64,000 bases of DNA from Metarhizium brunneum (GCF_013426205.1 NC_089427.1:3038001-3102000), one strand, 5' to 3'. Shown: positions 12,603-25,072, numbered from the stretch's first letter. Numbers and translations are program-made. Notes: generated by a model not told the origin, from the letters alone.

Positions 12603-14471
12603 TCAATAACCGCCATCAATGGGCATATTACCAAATGCAGTCCAGACAGGGCATTGGCGCAGTTCACCGTCCAAAACTGCTGCGTGAAGTCGAAGACCAC
12701 CCGTGGCATCATCTTGATATACGATCAGGGAATGGTGGAAGCTATCGTCAAATATATCTCTTTCGGAATTGGTTAGTATACTTCCGTGTCGAGAAAGGGA
12801 ATGCTCAAGGCCCATACGATTGGAAGAGCTCCTTCTCCTTGCCCAGTGCCAGCTCCTTGGGGCCGCATTGGAGGGTGCGAAGGTTCCTTGCCTTAAGGGA
12901 TACGAAGGTGCAATACATGAGGACTATATCTGTAGCCGCAGTTAGCAATGTGTTTTGCAGAATGCTCGGTGATACGGTTGATACTGGCAGACTATACCAA
13001 GCCATACCTTCCCATGCATTGAAACATAATTTGGCCCAAATCTTGGAGTTATTGGCATTCATACTCCAACGACGAAATCGCAATGAGTCGCCGCATCTCT
13101 TGATGCATAGTTCGTGGACACCGCGAAGTGAAAACCAAGGCTTCTCATCTTTGAACATTCGGAGGAGTAGATATGCACAGTCGTCTTGAGAGTTCAAGAA
13201 CACAGTAAGAGATACTTTATCACCATCGAAAGACCTGTTGGAGTTAGCCAAATGGATTGACGGTGTAAACACATATGCTTGACTGAAAGGGAGGGGAGTT
13301 TACTGTCGCAAGAGAACTTTCGAATACATGGGGATGTCGTAGTGGCCTAGTTCATGATGTGGTCCCAAAGATATGGTCCTAACCCTCTAATTTAGAACAC
13401 AATGCCAGCTTGGCAACTGACGTCTCTTGCTGGACTTACTGTGCCGTATTTTTCATTGGCGTCCGCGGCCAGGGGGAAGAGAAGATATGTTCAGCCCAGT
13501 GGGTTATCTGATATAATGGTCAGCGTAACTTGGATGTGTACTACCAATACTGGCCAAACCAACCGGGTCCAGTCGATATGGGGGATATCCTGTATGGAGA
13601 ACAAGCGGACCTGCTTGAAGTACACACGGCGGGCCTGAACTAAGATTAGAACGATATCAGGCATTGATTCAAAGCAGGGCTATCCAAGTTTGTCTTGACC
13701 TACCAATTCCTCTGGCTTCTCGTAAACGGAGTATTCGACGCTCGAGGCTTTTAATCTTGTATTTTGAAGAGGGGGTTCTGAATACGTTGTTAGGACTGAT
13801 ATTTACCAGCGCCGCCACACGTAAAGATGAAAAGTCAACCTTCTAAGAAAATTCCGTAGAAGCGTAGCGTATTCATAATAGATCTTGAATCTGTCTGGCA
13901 GCGACAGGCCATTGACTTCATCCTTCATGCAGTGATACATATTCCGCCATCGATTTTCCTTTGACAGCGAACACCGATCATAATAGGCCTTGATATCTCT
14001 CAAGGACTTGGACAGGCAGGGTAACACAATGTTCAGGGGGTCCAGCACATATATCAGACAGTCTCGGTTCACCTGAGCAATGTCGGCCAATTCGCGAAGG
14101 CGACGAGCAACGCTCGCAATCTCCTTGACGGTATCGGCCAAATAGGAATTGCTGGGTTCGTTCAATGCGATACGCAAGCCCTCCAACTTGAGAGCAATGT
14201 CATCAGATCGGTATGCCTCCAAATAGCATCCCTTCAGCAAGATGACGTCGTCGGTCTCGGGCATGTCCATTTTCCAAACTTTGAATAAGCGGACATGGAG
14301 CGGCTCTCCTCGGTCACACTCTGGCAAAGCCAAAGGCCCTTGTTTCTCATCACTGGGGACTCGCCTGGAAAAGGGTCAACCGATGCTCTGTAACTAAAAT
14401 GCCATCCTAGAGGATGTTGGAAATTCAATGACGAGTGCGTATTTGATCTTGAAGCGTCTTGTTGTGCCCAT
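12603..14471 (-). pseudogene. Interrupted gene of unknown function
   Basis: A coherent minus-strand protein can be followed over 1.9 kb, starting at the ATG at 14471 (MGTTRRFKIKYALVIEF) and ending at the TGA at 12603-12605. Clear introns with consensus sites occur, for example TACTAAC branch and GTATGG donor just before the last exon (SDIFDDSFHHSLIVYQDDA). Yet the frame is damaged: near 14395 a TAG with a local +1 then -1 shift around SYRASVDPFPGESP; a TGA at 13491-13493 between VTLTISDNPLG and TYLLFPLAADANEKYG; a frame change near 13400-13440; and a TAA at 13300-13302 between MYSKVLLRQ and TPLPFSQAYVFTP. The frame change and the TAA could be bypassed by short introns (53 and 45 nt); the TGA only by an implausible 37-nt one. 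The function is unknown to me. It may be a decayed copy of a fungal gene family, or assembly errors may be present. Confidence 0.58.
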
Positions 14472-16353
14472 GGCCGTGGTTGGGCACGGATCCCGTATTA
14501 TTATACAATGGCGGCGGAGTTGGGGGGCAAGAGCAAATGGAAACGGGGATATTGATTTGTTATAGGCCCTTTCCCGAACGACTGACCATTGGAAAACGAG
14601 GGACACGGACGGGAATTGGGCCTCTATCACGGTGCACAATGCTTTTTCAAGTTGGTCCACGGCGACACCAAGTATGTCGGGAGCCGGGGAGGGAAAAGCA
14701 AGTGTCGACGGTCTGGGGAAGGAACTGGGCAGGTTTCCACCCCCGACTTCCCGCTGCACCATTTGGCAAGAGCCGCATGGCCACCGGAGGCATCCTGACT
14801 GCTTGGCCGCTTTGGTAGTCCAGCACGATGGACTGAGGACCGCCAGACTCGACTGATCAGACAATCTTTTTTTTTCTTTTTCTTCACTCTTTCTTGTTTC
14901 CGGTGGCGTTGGGTTTCATTCGTCGAATAGGACACGACACGGCAGCATGGCGCACAAAGGCACAGATCCCGATGGATTAATCCCCCATACGCTATATGCC
15001 AAACAGTGAACACGTACCATCTGGATTTGGACTGGAGGGACTGGCACAGCTGTCGACGCTGGATTTTCCTGCAGAAGATTGTGACTGGTGCCAAGTCAGA
15101 GGCGTGGTGATGATAATCATTCGATCAGTCTCGCGTGTAAACGCCATACACATTCGTCCGACGACCACCAACGGAGAGCAGCAAGGCCACTGGACGTTCT
15201 GCACAACAACCAAACCCCTTCGTTGAACAAGACAATGTGCCATCATAGATAAGATTCCTTTGCAAGTTTCAGCCATATCAGCAATGAACAACCCTACCGA
15301 GTCCGTGAGAACTAGAGACCCCGCCCTTCCTCTGTTCCCAAACACCCCCCGACTATCGCGATGCTATACTCCACTTCGCATTAGCATCAGCACCGGCGTC
15401 AGCATCAGCACCCGCGGTTTGTGAGTGCGAGTGTCCGTAAGACTGCGTGCCTTTACATGCCTCTACACCGATAATGCCAGCCATGGCAATGGCACCCAGC
15501 AGCCAGACTGGGACCGCAACTGTCAAGTGCGAAATGCAGTCGGAGCCGAGTGTTCGACTCCAACTGCTCACAGACTGCCACGAAAGCAAGCCAGCCATGT
15601 CGGGACCCAGCCAAACTTGTGCTTTATGCATGACAGTTGGACGGGCTAGACTGGACCGGCACTTGCAGCATGCATGGTCAACTGGTCGGTTCTGCGAAAT
15701 AGTCGACTACTGCTTTGGGCCCGCAAATGACGCTTCCCTGGTGGCAGCCGTGGTCAATGATGGTCAATGATGGCGATGAGGCGGCTCTCGACTGCAAGAT
15801 TGATCGGTATCCGAGGCAGATTGAAGCCGGCCTGTGTGAACAAGCATTGTTGAAACACCTGGGCAGTATCGCGAGGCTATCCGCCCACCATATATCACAA
15901 GCTATCGCCGCTCTAGGTATCTCTCACTCATCCAGTCGAGAACCACCAGTATTAGCCATTGGGTAGGGCATTCCCTCACGCAGTCAGGCATACATGAGCA
16001 CATCAAACTCAAACACGTCGACTGTTGCATGCGTTACGTGACAGGCGCACAGAGTACTCTTATATTCGTACAAGATTTATCATTGCGTGGCCTCATAGAC
16101 ATTAAATATGATCATGATCAGAGACTCACGCCGACACGTAAAGCCTGCGACGTAATTTCGCCTTCTTTGATGATCACAAAATTGAGACCCAGTTCCATTT
16201 AGTTTCCCCGAAAAACAAAAAGAGCGCGCGGTCCATCCGGCGCATCATACAACACCGCCCAGCCCAAAATACAAGGAAAAAGAAGGTTTGCCAAAGGACG
16301 GGACTAGAGTACAATGATACGTCTTGACTCAACCCCAGCCGTCATTATGTTGC
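14472..16353. other. Intergenic region, no gene recognised
   Basis: About 1.9 kb between two minus-strand genes. It includes a T-rich tract near 14868-14895 and short direct repeats of the type GCATCAGCACC around 15380-15412. Overlapping open frames of 70-155 codons occur on both strands in GC-rich sequence and are not supported by domains or splice sites. Confidence 0.5.
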
Positions 16354-16742
16354 TTAGTTAGAGTCATCCTCGGCCTGCGGAGGAAATTAGTAAAAACCCC
16401 GACATGCCTCTTTACGAGAAAAGAAAAGCCTTACCTGGAAAGCGGCCTTCTCGTCCTCATACCGTTTCTTGTCGGCAGCAGCCTTGGCTTCGTAAGGAGC
16501 ACGCTGCTTGTCGTTCAAGGCCTTCCAGCGCTCACCAAGAACCTTGCCAACCTGGCCGAAGGTGATGTTGGGGTTCTCAGCACGGACGTTCTCACGCTGC
16601 TCATTGGCGAAGAACATGTAAGCAGAGAGACCACGCTTGGGGCCGCGCTCTGGTACTGGTCAGCCGTGTCGTAGATCATGCATAAAAAATGAGACTTACT
16701 CTTCTTGCCATCGTCCTTCTTGCCGCGCTTAACCTTAGGCAT
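16354..16742 (-). CDS. NHP6: HMG-box non-histone chromatin protein (NHP6 type)
   Basis: Small nuclear DNA-bending protein that assists FACT, chromatin remodelling and Pol II/III transcription. Exons on the minus strand are 16742-16700, 16649-16435 and 16374-16354, giving 92 residues. A basic N-terminal tail ([20 protein letters not shown]) precedes one HMG box with the hallmarks [29 protein letters not shown] and [14 protein letters not shown]. The last exon is only 21 nt (AEDDSN and stop), joined in phase 0 through a GTAAGG donor. The 5' flank is long and gene-free, leaving room for a 5' untranslated intron I cannot define. Confidence 0.93.
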
Positions 16743-17566
16743 TTTGAAAGTTTTTGACTGAAGCGGAGTTAGTGATGAAAATCAGGTTTGGTGAAACTTG
16801 ATGCGTGCATCCAAGGGTCAGGTGTGTGGATGTTGTCAAGTGGCACGCAGTGGCCAAATGGAGCCGGGTAAACAATCCTTGAACGGGCGCGATGAGACGG
16901 GCAGAAAGAAAGTGTTGGTGGAGAGGAAGCGCGTGTAAGTGATGGGGATTGACTGAGTCCGAGGTGAGGCGCAAAGCCAATTGCGCAATCACCACGGCTC
17001 GAGATGAGCCATTTCCGAGAGGAAAAGTGTCGCAAAAAGCTGAATTGACCTACCTGAACGCCGCTTGTGTGAAAATGAGAGAATGGTGTTGACTGGATGG
17101 TCTAATTCTCAACGTCGCTGGTCAGCCCTATTGATGGATCCAACGTTGGGGGTATGCGTTGTGAGGGTTGAAGGATGAAAGCCAAGGACTCAAACAAAGC
17201 ACCACGATGCAGAGGTGCACAGGGCTCTGGAGGCGAAATTGGAACCGCAACAGATGCAAAAATGCAATCCGAGGCGCGGCAGAACAAGTGCCAAAATGCG
17301 CGGCAGCAAAACGATGCTCGTGATGCGAGTGACCTGGGGTTGGCGGCGATGCAGGGCAATAGCGAGGTACTCACCAAAGGTCGCGTTGTGTGTTGTGAGG
17401 AAGACGCGCGAGGAGATTGTATGGGAGAATTTGGGTGGGAGATTTGTATGGGAGAGGAAGAGGGGAGAGAGAGCCTTTTTACTATGGGCGGGCCCGGCGG
17501 GCAGAGGGCGAGTGATTGTGTGGGCGCGACCGTGTGTGTGTTGAAAGTGGTCAATGTGGGAAGCGT

Positions 17567-17590
17567 GGGTGCGTGTGTGTGCGTGTGTGG
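17567..17590. repeat. GT-rich microsatellite
   Basis: An imperfect (GT)n tract interrupted by GC, with a second shorter GTGTGTGTG run at 17532-17541. It accounts for the His/Thr-rich open frame on the opposite strand. Confidence 0.8.
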
Positions 17591-17939
17591 AGGAACGCGG
17601 CTGGCCACACACATGCTCGAGTGGACATTGACTGACTTGACACAGAGTCCAGAGTCGAGGTGAGTCCCCGTCTCGCAGTCCTCGTCCGCAGTTCCATAGT
17701 CCACAGCCCTCACTCCTGAGTCCTCACTCCCCCAGTCAACCAAGTCCGTCCGGCTCGCCAGCCAAGCACACTTCAACAATATTGCGCACTTGCGCACTTG
17801 CACCCTGCCAACCTGCCCAGCTAGCATTTGGACCCGGCTCAACATTTGGACCACCAGCCCATCCGCCTGAGCAAACACCCAGTACCAGGCCACAGCTACC
17901 CGCCAGCCCGCTCCTGAACCTGCCTGCTTGCCCAGGTGC

Positions 17940-18719
17940 GTACGGAGTACACACGCCTCGACATTCTACAGTCGACACAGTCGACACCACGTCGAGTACT
18001 CTGTACATTGGTGCAGAAGGCCCATGGACTGCAAGTGTCGCAGGTGAACTCCATAAGTACTTAGACCTAAAGGACGCACTCCCCTCCTCAGCTACATGCG
18101 TAAAGTATGTACATTTTCCTAGGGGTACTCAAGTACTGCGTTTTATGACTTCTGAAGCGAGCATGCTCCGTAAGTACGTGATACTACTGGGTAAAGTACT
18201 CAAGTAGGTACAAGTACGAGCCTGCGTAGTAGGTACTCCGTACATGGGGTCGATTCTCCGTACCAGCCAGCCAGCCAAGCTAAGAATAACATCGGAACCG
18301 GACATGGAAACCACGCCTGCCAGTTGTGGGCGCCTCTTACTCTGCTGTGCCCACGCGCCGTGCACGTCAGGGAGGGGACCACGAGCGGAGCGTGGGAGGC
18401 GGGCCAAAATGGTAATGATCCAGCTCGGCAAGAGTGATCAGAAACCAGGGAGGAAAGAGAATGGCACCAGGAAATAACGCCAGTGCTCCGTACTTCACTT
18501 GACGCCGTGTGGAGTACGGGAATGTTGAAGGGGCAATAAGCGGCCAGATGCCAACGTTCAGAACTTTGAATGATGGAACGCCTCGCGCAACCCGCAGCAG
18601 GTCTCTCGTGGCTACGCCGGATACAAGACACTAGGCACGGAGTACTGCGCGTGCGCTCCGTAATTGGTACTGCGTACGGAGTACCTAGTAGTCGTACCAC
18701 TGCTGTACGGAGTACGGAG
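17940..18719. repeat. Cluster of TACGGAGTA / TACTCCGTA motifs
   Basis: Multiple copies in either orientation, including GTACGGAGTAC at 17940-17950, TACTCCGTAC near 18235, ACGGAGTAC at 18637-18645, CTCCGTA at 18656-18662, GTACGGAGTAC at 18674-18684 and GTACGGAGTACGGAG at 18705-18719. The motif is confined mainly to non-coding DNA throughout the window. Confidence 0.75.
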
Positions 18720-20400
18720 CATGTACTCCCTGCTCCCTGCTTAGATCTTGCTTCCGCCCTTCCTCTCCTTCTCACACTCCCACTAGCCTGCATCACACAC
18801 TCCTGCCGCCTTCTCCCTTTCGCCGGGCGGGTGTTGGGCTGGTCCAGGGATGGTCGAACTGGTCCATCCATCCAGGGGGGTCATGACCGGTCTCGTGCTG
18901 TTGAATGGCTGCGTTGCCTGCTCAAGTTCAGGTGTGTGGGCTGGGGGACCGACGGGGGGACATCGAAGGGACTGGGCTGTTATGCCCATGCGCGCGCCGA
19001 CGACGGCTAATAATTTCGCGTGGTACTGTAAAGATACATGCGTGTCGCCGACGGTCGCGCCGATGTAGTGTACAAGGGCGCTGTACCACGGCTTCTTCAG
19101 TTGTATTCGCACTGTATACATTAGTGATCTCGAGGCAGGTAATGCTGGGCATTGGCTGCTCCTGGCTGCGCTTGCACACTTTGCTCTCTGCCTTGCATTT
19201 ACCAGCGCACTTGAGCGCAAATGCCTCTCGAAACGCAGCCCCCAACAAAACCACCTAACGTCAGTTGTCATGACCTTTTCTCTTTTTGCAATGTATGAAT
19301 ATCAACTACCCACCTAGGTAGGTAGAGTGTCCAAGCCGCAGACTATTACCTAGGTAGAGACTCAGTCGTGACTCTTTTTGTCGAGTATGCTATCCAAGTC
19401 TCAAACCAACGACTGAAATACTACTTACGTCCATCCCCTCCTCAGAATTGATATTGGTATTGCTTCTTTTCTATTATCGAACCGCACATGCTGTGATCGT
19501 CCCTCACGTCTTATTTTGGTTGACTAAAACACCTCTGCGGGTGGCTGGTTTGAAAAGTCACTAATGCCATCGAGACAAGCAAGATTATTATCACTTGGCA
19601 TAAGCACAGCTCTTTTTCTTCCATGGCATGGACCGCAACCCCGGGGCTTTTAGCTTACTATCATAATAATACTTGGAAGAACGCGATCAAGAAGGTGGCT
19701 GGATCAATGCACACCTGTGATCATTGCGGAGTTCACCAAACGTTTCAATCAGTTGCCCCATACCTCAACTTGCGTCTTTACGGAGTAAGAGCCAATGATA
19801 GTATTTAATCCTCTATGCTGAAAATAGCGCTGCGCGGATAATGGAACTATGAGCAAGACACGACACACTGTTGCTCACATGGGTTGATGGGGTCAGACGC
19901 TGCCCATCCATGGATCGGGATGCAGGAGTTCCGGTGCGCAAATGAAGCGCACACCATCCGACACACACACTAGACGCATCTAGCACCTAACAGCCTCAAA
20001 ATGGCCAAGAGGTGAGAGTCGTTTCGCTTTGACAATGTCTCGTATTTCTTTGACAAGCATCTCCTCGCACACTTCATGTTATCAAATTACAAATTCTTTT
20101 CTGACATCAAGACCAGATAACAAGGTACAAAACTAATACCACCGAGGTTTTTCATTACTTGAAGCAGGACAATCAATTTGCCGAATATGAAATATCTACA
20201 TATAGGTTCCTCTGGTGGTTTCACCCCATACAGGGCCAGCCCATACTCCTCCGTTCTCAGCTGTGCGCATACAATGTAGAGCTAGTACTAGTACTACTAG
20301 TACTGCCGCTATAATCTCCGGCTCTTCCATCCTTGTGCATGGCTTCTTTGGGTCAGGTACGGAGGAACTGACATCTAACAGCACGGAGCAACTACCTTCA

Positions 20401-20510
20401 GGTACCTAGATTTTAGAGATACTTAAGTATATTAAAATATACTAGTTATTATTCCTTATCAAAGAGTATCGTCAAGTATCTTTAAATATCTTCAAGTATC
20501 ATGAGAGAAG
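20401..20510. repeat. AT-rich patch with 10-bp periodic TATC units
   Basis: At 20461-20500 four consecutive 10-bp units each end in TATC (AAAGAGTATC, GTCAAGTATC, TTTAAATATC, TTCAAGTATC). The surrounding 110 bp are much richer in TpA than the neighbourhood. It could be a repeat-induced-mutation relic of a mobile element or an AT-rich matrix-type site; neither can be proved from sequence alone. Confidence 0.6.
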
Positions 20511-20764
20511 TAGGTTGAATACATCAATTGGACCTGCGCACATTCAAAGGGATGTGGCACCCAGTTGACATACCTTCAATATGACCGAAAGCATCGCTCT
20601 GAAAAGCACTTGGAACAAATTTATCCTGCGACGAAGACAGGGTTTACTTGCCATACTCTTTTTCTCATGATAATACCTAGCAGGCAGTAAATCTGGCAAG
20701 TGGCGCTAGTTGGGTACTTACGCCATCAATAGTACCACGAGCCAGGGAACGACACTTTCCAATT

Positions 20765-20790
20765 GTACGGAGTAGTACGGAGTGCTCCGT
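20765..20790. repeat. Tandem and inverted TACGGAGT motifs
   Basis: Two direct copies of GTACGGAGT followed at once by an inverted copy (GCTCCGT) form a partial hairpin. Confidence 0.7.
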
Positions 20791-21680
20791 GACCTCGTTT
20801 CCTCTGCTGATTTCAGAGCTTGAGGTGCCAGAGCGGGGTACTTTGCGGCGTACATGACGAAATGTATCGTCATACGACTATTACTTGTACCGGTACATGA
20901 CCGTTAGTATCCTGAGAAAGCCACATCCTGGTGGCAAGCTCTGAGCTGTGTCACAGCTTGCCAAACCCGTAATAGTAGACATAATACCAACCCCGCCTCG
21001 ACCCTTGGATAATAGAGGGCCGAAGGAGAGAGACGCTGACGAGGCTGGTGTTTTGAAAGTTCCGCCTGTCTATGCACTGAACCTCAAATAGGTAGTACTA
21101 GTACTATTCCAACAGTAGTACGGTGAAAGCTTTTGATTCTTCGAGATGTGAAGCTCACGAGCTAGCAACTGCCCTGCTGCCTAGGTAGGTCAACACAGTC
21201 CAATTGATACCAGGCTGACATGAATAGCATGCCGCACAGAGGTTCTAGGCACTGTTGCCTCGTCGAATACACCGCAATCTGGAGCGTTGAGTCCGTATGT
21301 ACGGAAGACTCGCATTGTAGGACCCGGAGGTGTACGGAGACGGAGTACTACATGCCGAGGCGGCAAAGAGCGAGACGGTGAGAGCAGCATTGTGGAACAA
21401 GGCGCCTTGGAAACTCCTGTGGCACCAAAGAGGCACAAGAAACACGGGATAGGGAAACGGGGACGAGTCGATCTCAATGCCTTCAGAGACACGGGCAACT
21501 GAACTGTGCTAGTCCAACCAAGACCTAGTCAGACCAGGACAACCCGGCAAGAGGCCATGTAACATTCGTGAGAGTACTATTGCGTCGCCGTGGAGGAATA
21601 TGTACGTACAGAGGTTCTCGTCCTCGTCCACGTCCTCGTCCACTCCACTTCCACCCAGCCGAAGAGGGCCGAAGAGGGAC

Positions 21681-21710
21681 AAGAGCAGGAGCAAGAGCAG
21701 GAGCAGGAGC
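21681..21710. repeat. GAGCAG/GAGCAA hexamer repeat
   Basis: An imperfect hexanucleotide array. With the nearby TCCTCGTCCACG repeats at 21618-21645 it creates overlapping open frames on both strands, which I do not treat as genes. Confidence 0.75.
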
Positions 21711-24230
21711 CTTTGCGGCGTTGCGCGTCGACGTCGAGAGCGTGTGGCGTTCCATCTCCCGCACCATTCCTTTGCCAGCAGCTGGACCCAAACAAATTTT
21801 TGGAGGCCAGACAAGGCTTGGGCCAAGAGCCACAGTCAAAAGGTACACGCAGCGACTTTAGGCGGGTACGCGACACACATGCTGATGTAGCGGCTTTTCT
21901 TGCTGATACTGTGTTGTACCTGGCCGCCCAGCCAAAGGGGTCTGGGCTGGCTCCAATGTTTCCGACACTCTGCGTCCCCCAACTCTCAACCAAAAGTCCA
22001 GTTCCAAGTTGACTCGCTCTTCATTCTCCCACCAACCTGCCGTATTTGCCGCGGTTGAACCGACCAACCGGGCCGTTTTCAATCCGCTCACATAGACGGG
22101 ACCTAACGGACGGGTTATTAGTTGCTTTGGTGCGGAGTGGATGTCGTCAATAATCGCTGGATTCAAACAAACGACTAGACCAACAGGCCGCTTCACTCAT
22201 CGTCCTTGACTTGCAGAAAACTTTGTGAGCTCTACGGCACAACAGAAAAGCATTCACCACGGATCCTTATTAATTTTCACGCGAACAACGCGTCTTACCA
22301 TGGCGTCCATGAACCAGTTTCGCATCCTTCAGTCGCCAGCTGCCAAGCCGTATCACGTGCATAACAGCTCCCTCGTCGTGGTCATAGCTCCCCGCGTCAG
22401 GTGGCTCCACCCCGAACAGATCTGAGCTAGCAAATCTCAACTCTGCGTATGTACGTACATACATATATCCAAACCTCTGGGTTCTCGTGAGATAGCTCGT
22501 GGCTTTGGTGGGTGTTGCTCAGCCACGTGGGGTATGTTCACTACCAAGTCGATGACATATCGGACGCGGTGGTCGCATATGGAATTAATGTTGTACTCTG
22601 AGTAGATTGCCCACCTTGGAGTCAGTCCATGTCTAAAGAAAAAAAAACCATGAGGTGCCTTGAAGAGTATCTGAATGATATGTTCAACTCAACCGGACGG
22701 ACAGCAGCTCAATTCTTTCCCGTGTGGATTAGTTTCGGCTGACGGCGCCTGATACGAATACTGCTCATGTATTCTGGCTGACGGCGAATAATGCTCACTG
22801 CCATACGGGACATAGCATTCAAGTCGGTAGCATACAGAAGAACATTGTTCGTCCAGCTTTTGAGCTAGTCAGGGCATAAGACCGCAACCCTTGGACCTCA
22901 AATAATTGATCCTTTTTAATGCGCAAATACCGGCGGACATTGAGTCCCATTCAGCGTTTTGCCCTGTGCAAGGCCGCGGGTTCACAGGATATACATAGAC
23001 GGCCGCGAGAATCTTCTACTCGGTACTTTGCATGGTGATCGACGACGGCAGCTTGCTTGGCAAGCCGGCACTGTGTGTAATACGGCATCGATGCATGACA
23101 AGGCAGCGCTGCAGACTGGCATGAATGGCGGCAACGACCCACCGCGTGTCATGCAGCGAGAGTCGCAACATCAAGTACGGCCACATCGGCTTCAGCCGCG
23201 GAACAAAACCCGAGTTATGTCGTCCCGAAATCGCGGTTGCAGGAACCTGTGCCGGTCGGCATTGCCATGCCAGTTTCAGAACCCTTTTGCCCCGTTAGCA
23301 GACCTTGAGCGTGCAGCGATGCAGAGACGAGTAATGTAGTATAATGTCCGTGGCTTTCTATATCAATGCAAGCATCACGGATGGCTTATAGCATGATGTT
23401 TTGGCCTCCTCAAGGATGACACCAATATGACGCCAGTACAATTACCAATAGAGGGCTACGCAGCAATATTTGAGAGAAACCGAACATCGTGGCCTCGTCC
23501 CGCTGCAGGCTGCATTGATATAATCAAAAGTAGAACTCACTTTCTGTCGAGATGTATCTATTCTGCCCGTGCCACAGATACGTGCCGTCCATTTTTCTCT
23601 TGTTCATGAGAGCTTCTCATCTTGTGGAGTAGTAGAATATGATTTCGAATTGCAATTTTCACGTAAATATCTTGGCGAGATGTACAGCTCCGTAACGAAG
23701 AAATTTAAACAACCCGTTTTCCCCGGTTTGCCTGCGAGTTTACATTGCGTTGAACAAGGGGGTCGTAAGGCTGATTCTGCATCTACACGTAGCGTTAATT
23801 GCATGTAGCAGTAGATGCCAAAGTTTGGCCTTGTGTGTTTAACTTACCTGCGATGAGGTGACGCCACACAGAGGCACGTATGATATTCTATTTGGGCGGG
23901 TATTTGAGCTGATTTCATAGCTGGAAGGGTTTGAACGCTGGGAGCTGAGGGAAAGAAGGCAGTATCAAGCGATGACATCGCCCAGAATTGGTGCGGACGT
24001 ATGCTGCCAGGGACATTGCGAATCAAAGTACGCAGGTAGTGAGAAAACAGAACCGGGATTAAGTACCAGTCAGGTAGGCATGGGAATAAATTCCCCGATG
24101 TCGAGCACGAGAGACTGGGTTCAAGAGCAGAGGTTCCGCATATCAGATTGGCAAACAATACGGATTCAAGTCCTGTAATCTCCCCACAGTAGACCATATA
24201 TATCCAATGATCCCCGTCCCCAGTCGACAC

Positions 24231-25072
24231 CTATTCATCACCGTCAAGATCAAGAACAACCTCGCGCAACTTGGCATCCCTCGCCCAGTCTACCCCACTG
24301 CCCGCAACAATGCCACTCGCCACACCCTTGATCACCCTCCACCGCTGCCTACTTGCCCTCATCGCCACCTCCAGCTGCCGAATCTCGCTCTGCGTCTCCT
24401 CATCATCTAGTCGGCTGGCCTGTTTTTGCTTCACCTCCTCCGCCAGTTCGAACAGCGTCGACGTGAGATCAACGTTCCTTCGAATCACGCGGGCCGTGTC
24501 GCTTTGGACTTCGGTGAGGTCGTTCCGGATAAAGGCTACCTCTGTGGCGTGCTTCGCAACGTTTATGGCGGATTGGTCGCGCTGTTCTATAAGTGGGAGA
24601 AGATCTCTGTCAAGTACGTGAGCCTTTGTGAGAAAATAGTCGAAAGAGACTGGGCCTCTTCCTTCTCTTTTGTTCCCCTTACTTTTCGGCAGGAGCTGCA
24701 TTTGTGCCGTTGTGGACGGCTTTGAGGATGGGATTGGCTGTCATGACAGATTCAACCACGTCATTGCGTAGGCGAAAGTTGGCTCTAGCCTCGAGGAGAG
24801 CTTGCTGAGTTTCCGCCGATACCGCCTCATCGTTGTGAGATGTCGCTACGTGTATGTTAGTGTGTTTTTGGTCAACACGGAGGGCATAACACAGCTATAC
24901 TTGGTTCATAGGATGATTGAGCTCTTATGATTGCAATCTCTAGCCTCAACTGCTGCAGCTGGTCGTATAAATCCAATACTCGCTGCTCATCTTCGGAAAG
25001 AGGTAACCGGGCTTCAACCTCGTCGCGTTGTTCATCTTCATCGACCATGGATATGTCCTGGGCCTCCTCCAT
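24231..25072 (-). CDS. Kinetochore protein of the CENP-H/Fta3 family
   Basis: Probable inner-kinetochore (CCAN) subunit acting at centromeres. Exons on the minus strand are 25072-24901, 24845-24683 and 24606-24231, giving 236 residues. The acidic N-terminus leads into coiled-coil sequence (SEDEQRVLDLYDQLQQLRLE), then LRNDVVESVMTANPILKAVHNG, then DLLPLIEQRDQSAINVAKH and a long helix. The C-terminal motif QRWRVIKGVASGIVAGSGVD followed by WARDAKLREVVLD is the part I recognise as CENP-H-like. The third exon must start at 24606 (TTGACAG acceptor) to keep frame; an earlier AG at 24625 would lead to a stop. Divergent from ATG11. Confidence 0.82.

Larger units (their letters stand above)
16743..24230. 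other. Gene-poor region of about 7.5 kb
   Basis: No protein-coding gene is supported between NHP6 and the CENP-H-like gene. The left part (17.1-17.9 kb) is GC-rich and low in complexity, giving long overlapping open frames on both strands that look spurious. From 17.9 to 21.4 kb the sequence is studded with TACGGAGTA/TACTCCGTA and CCTAGGTA motifs. A 100-bp AT-rich patch is at 20.40-20.51 kb. Coding-like Ser/Arg repeats at 21.6-21.7 kb come from simple GAG/CAG repeats. Open frames at 22.96-23.34 kb are unsupported. The region could hold non-coding RNAs or decayed mobile DNA, but none is recognisable. Confidence 0.5.

Noticed and set aside
14472..14864. Upstream extension of the interrupted gene
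   Set aside because: The family-like start MGTTRRFKIKYALVIEF lies at 14471; upstream residues are low-quality and overlap opposing frames.
17102..17893. Long open frame on the minus strand (263 codons)
   Set aside because: It is made of low-complexity His/Thr/Pro/Ser runs from GT-rich DNA, overlaps another long frame on the plus strand, and has no domain or clear start.
21509..22012. Several overlapping Ser/Arg- and Glu-rich open frames
   Set aside because: They derive from GAGCAG and TCCTCGTCCACG repeats and appear in four frames at once.
22959..23339. 126-codon plus-strand open frame
   Set aside because: Composition shows no domain, no splice sites or neighbours support it, and it overlaps a minus-strand frame of similar quality.
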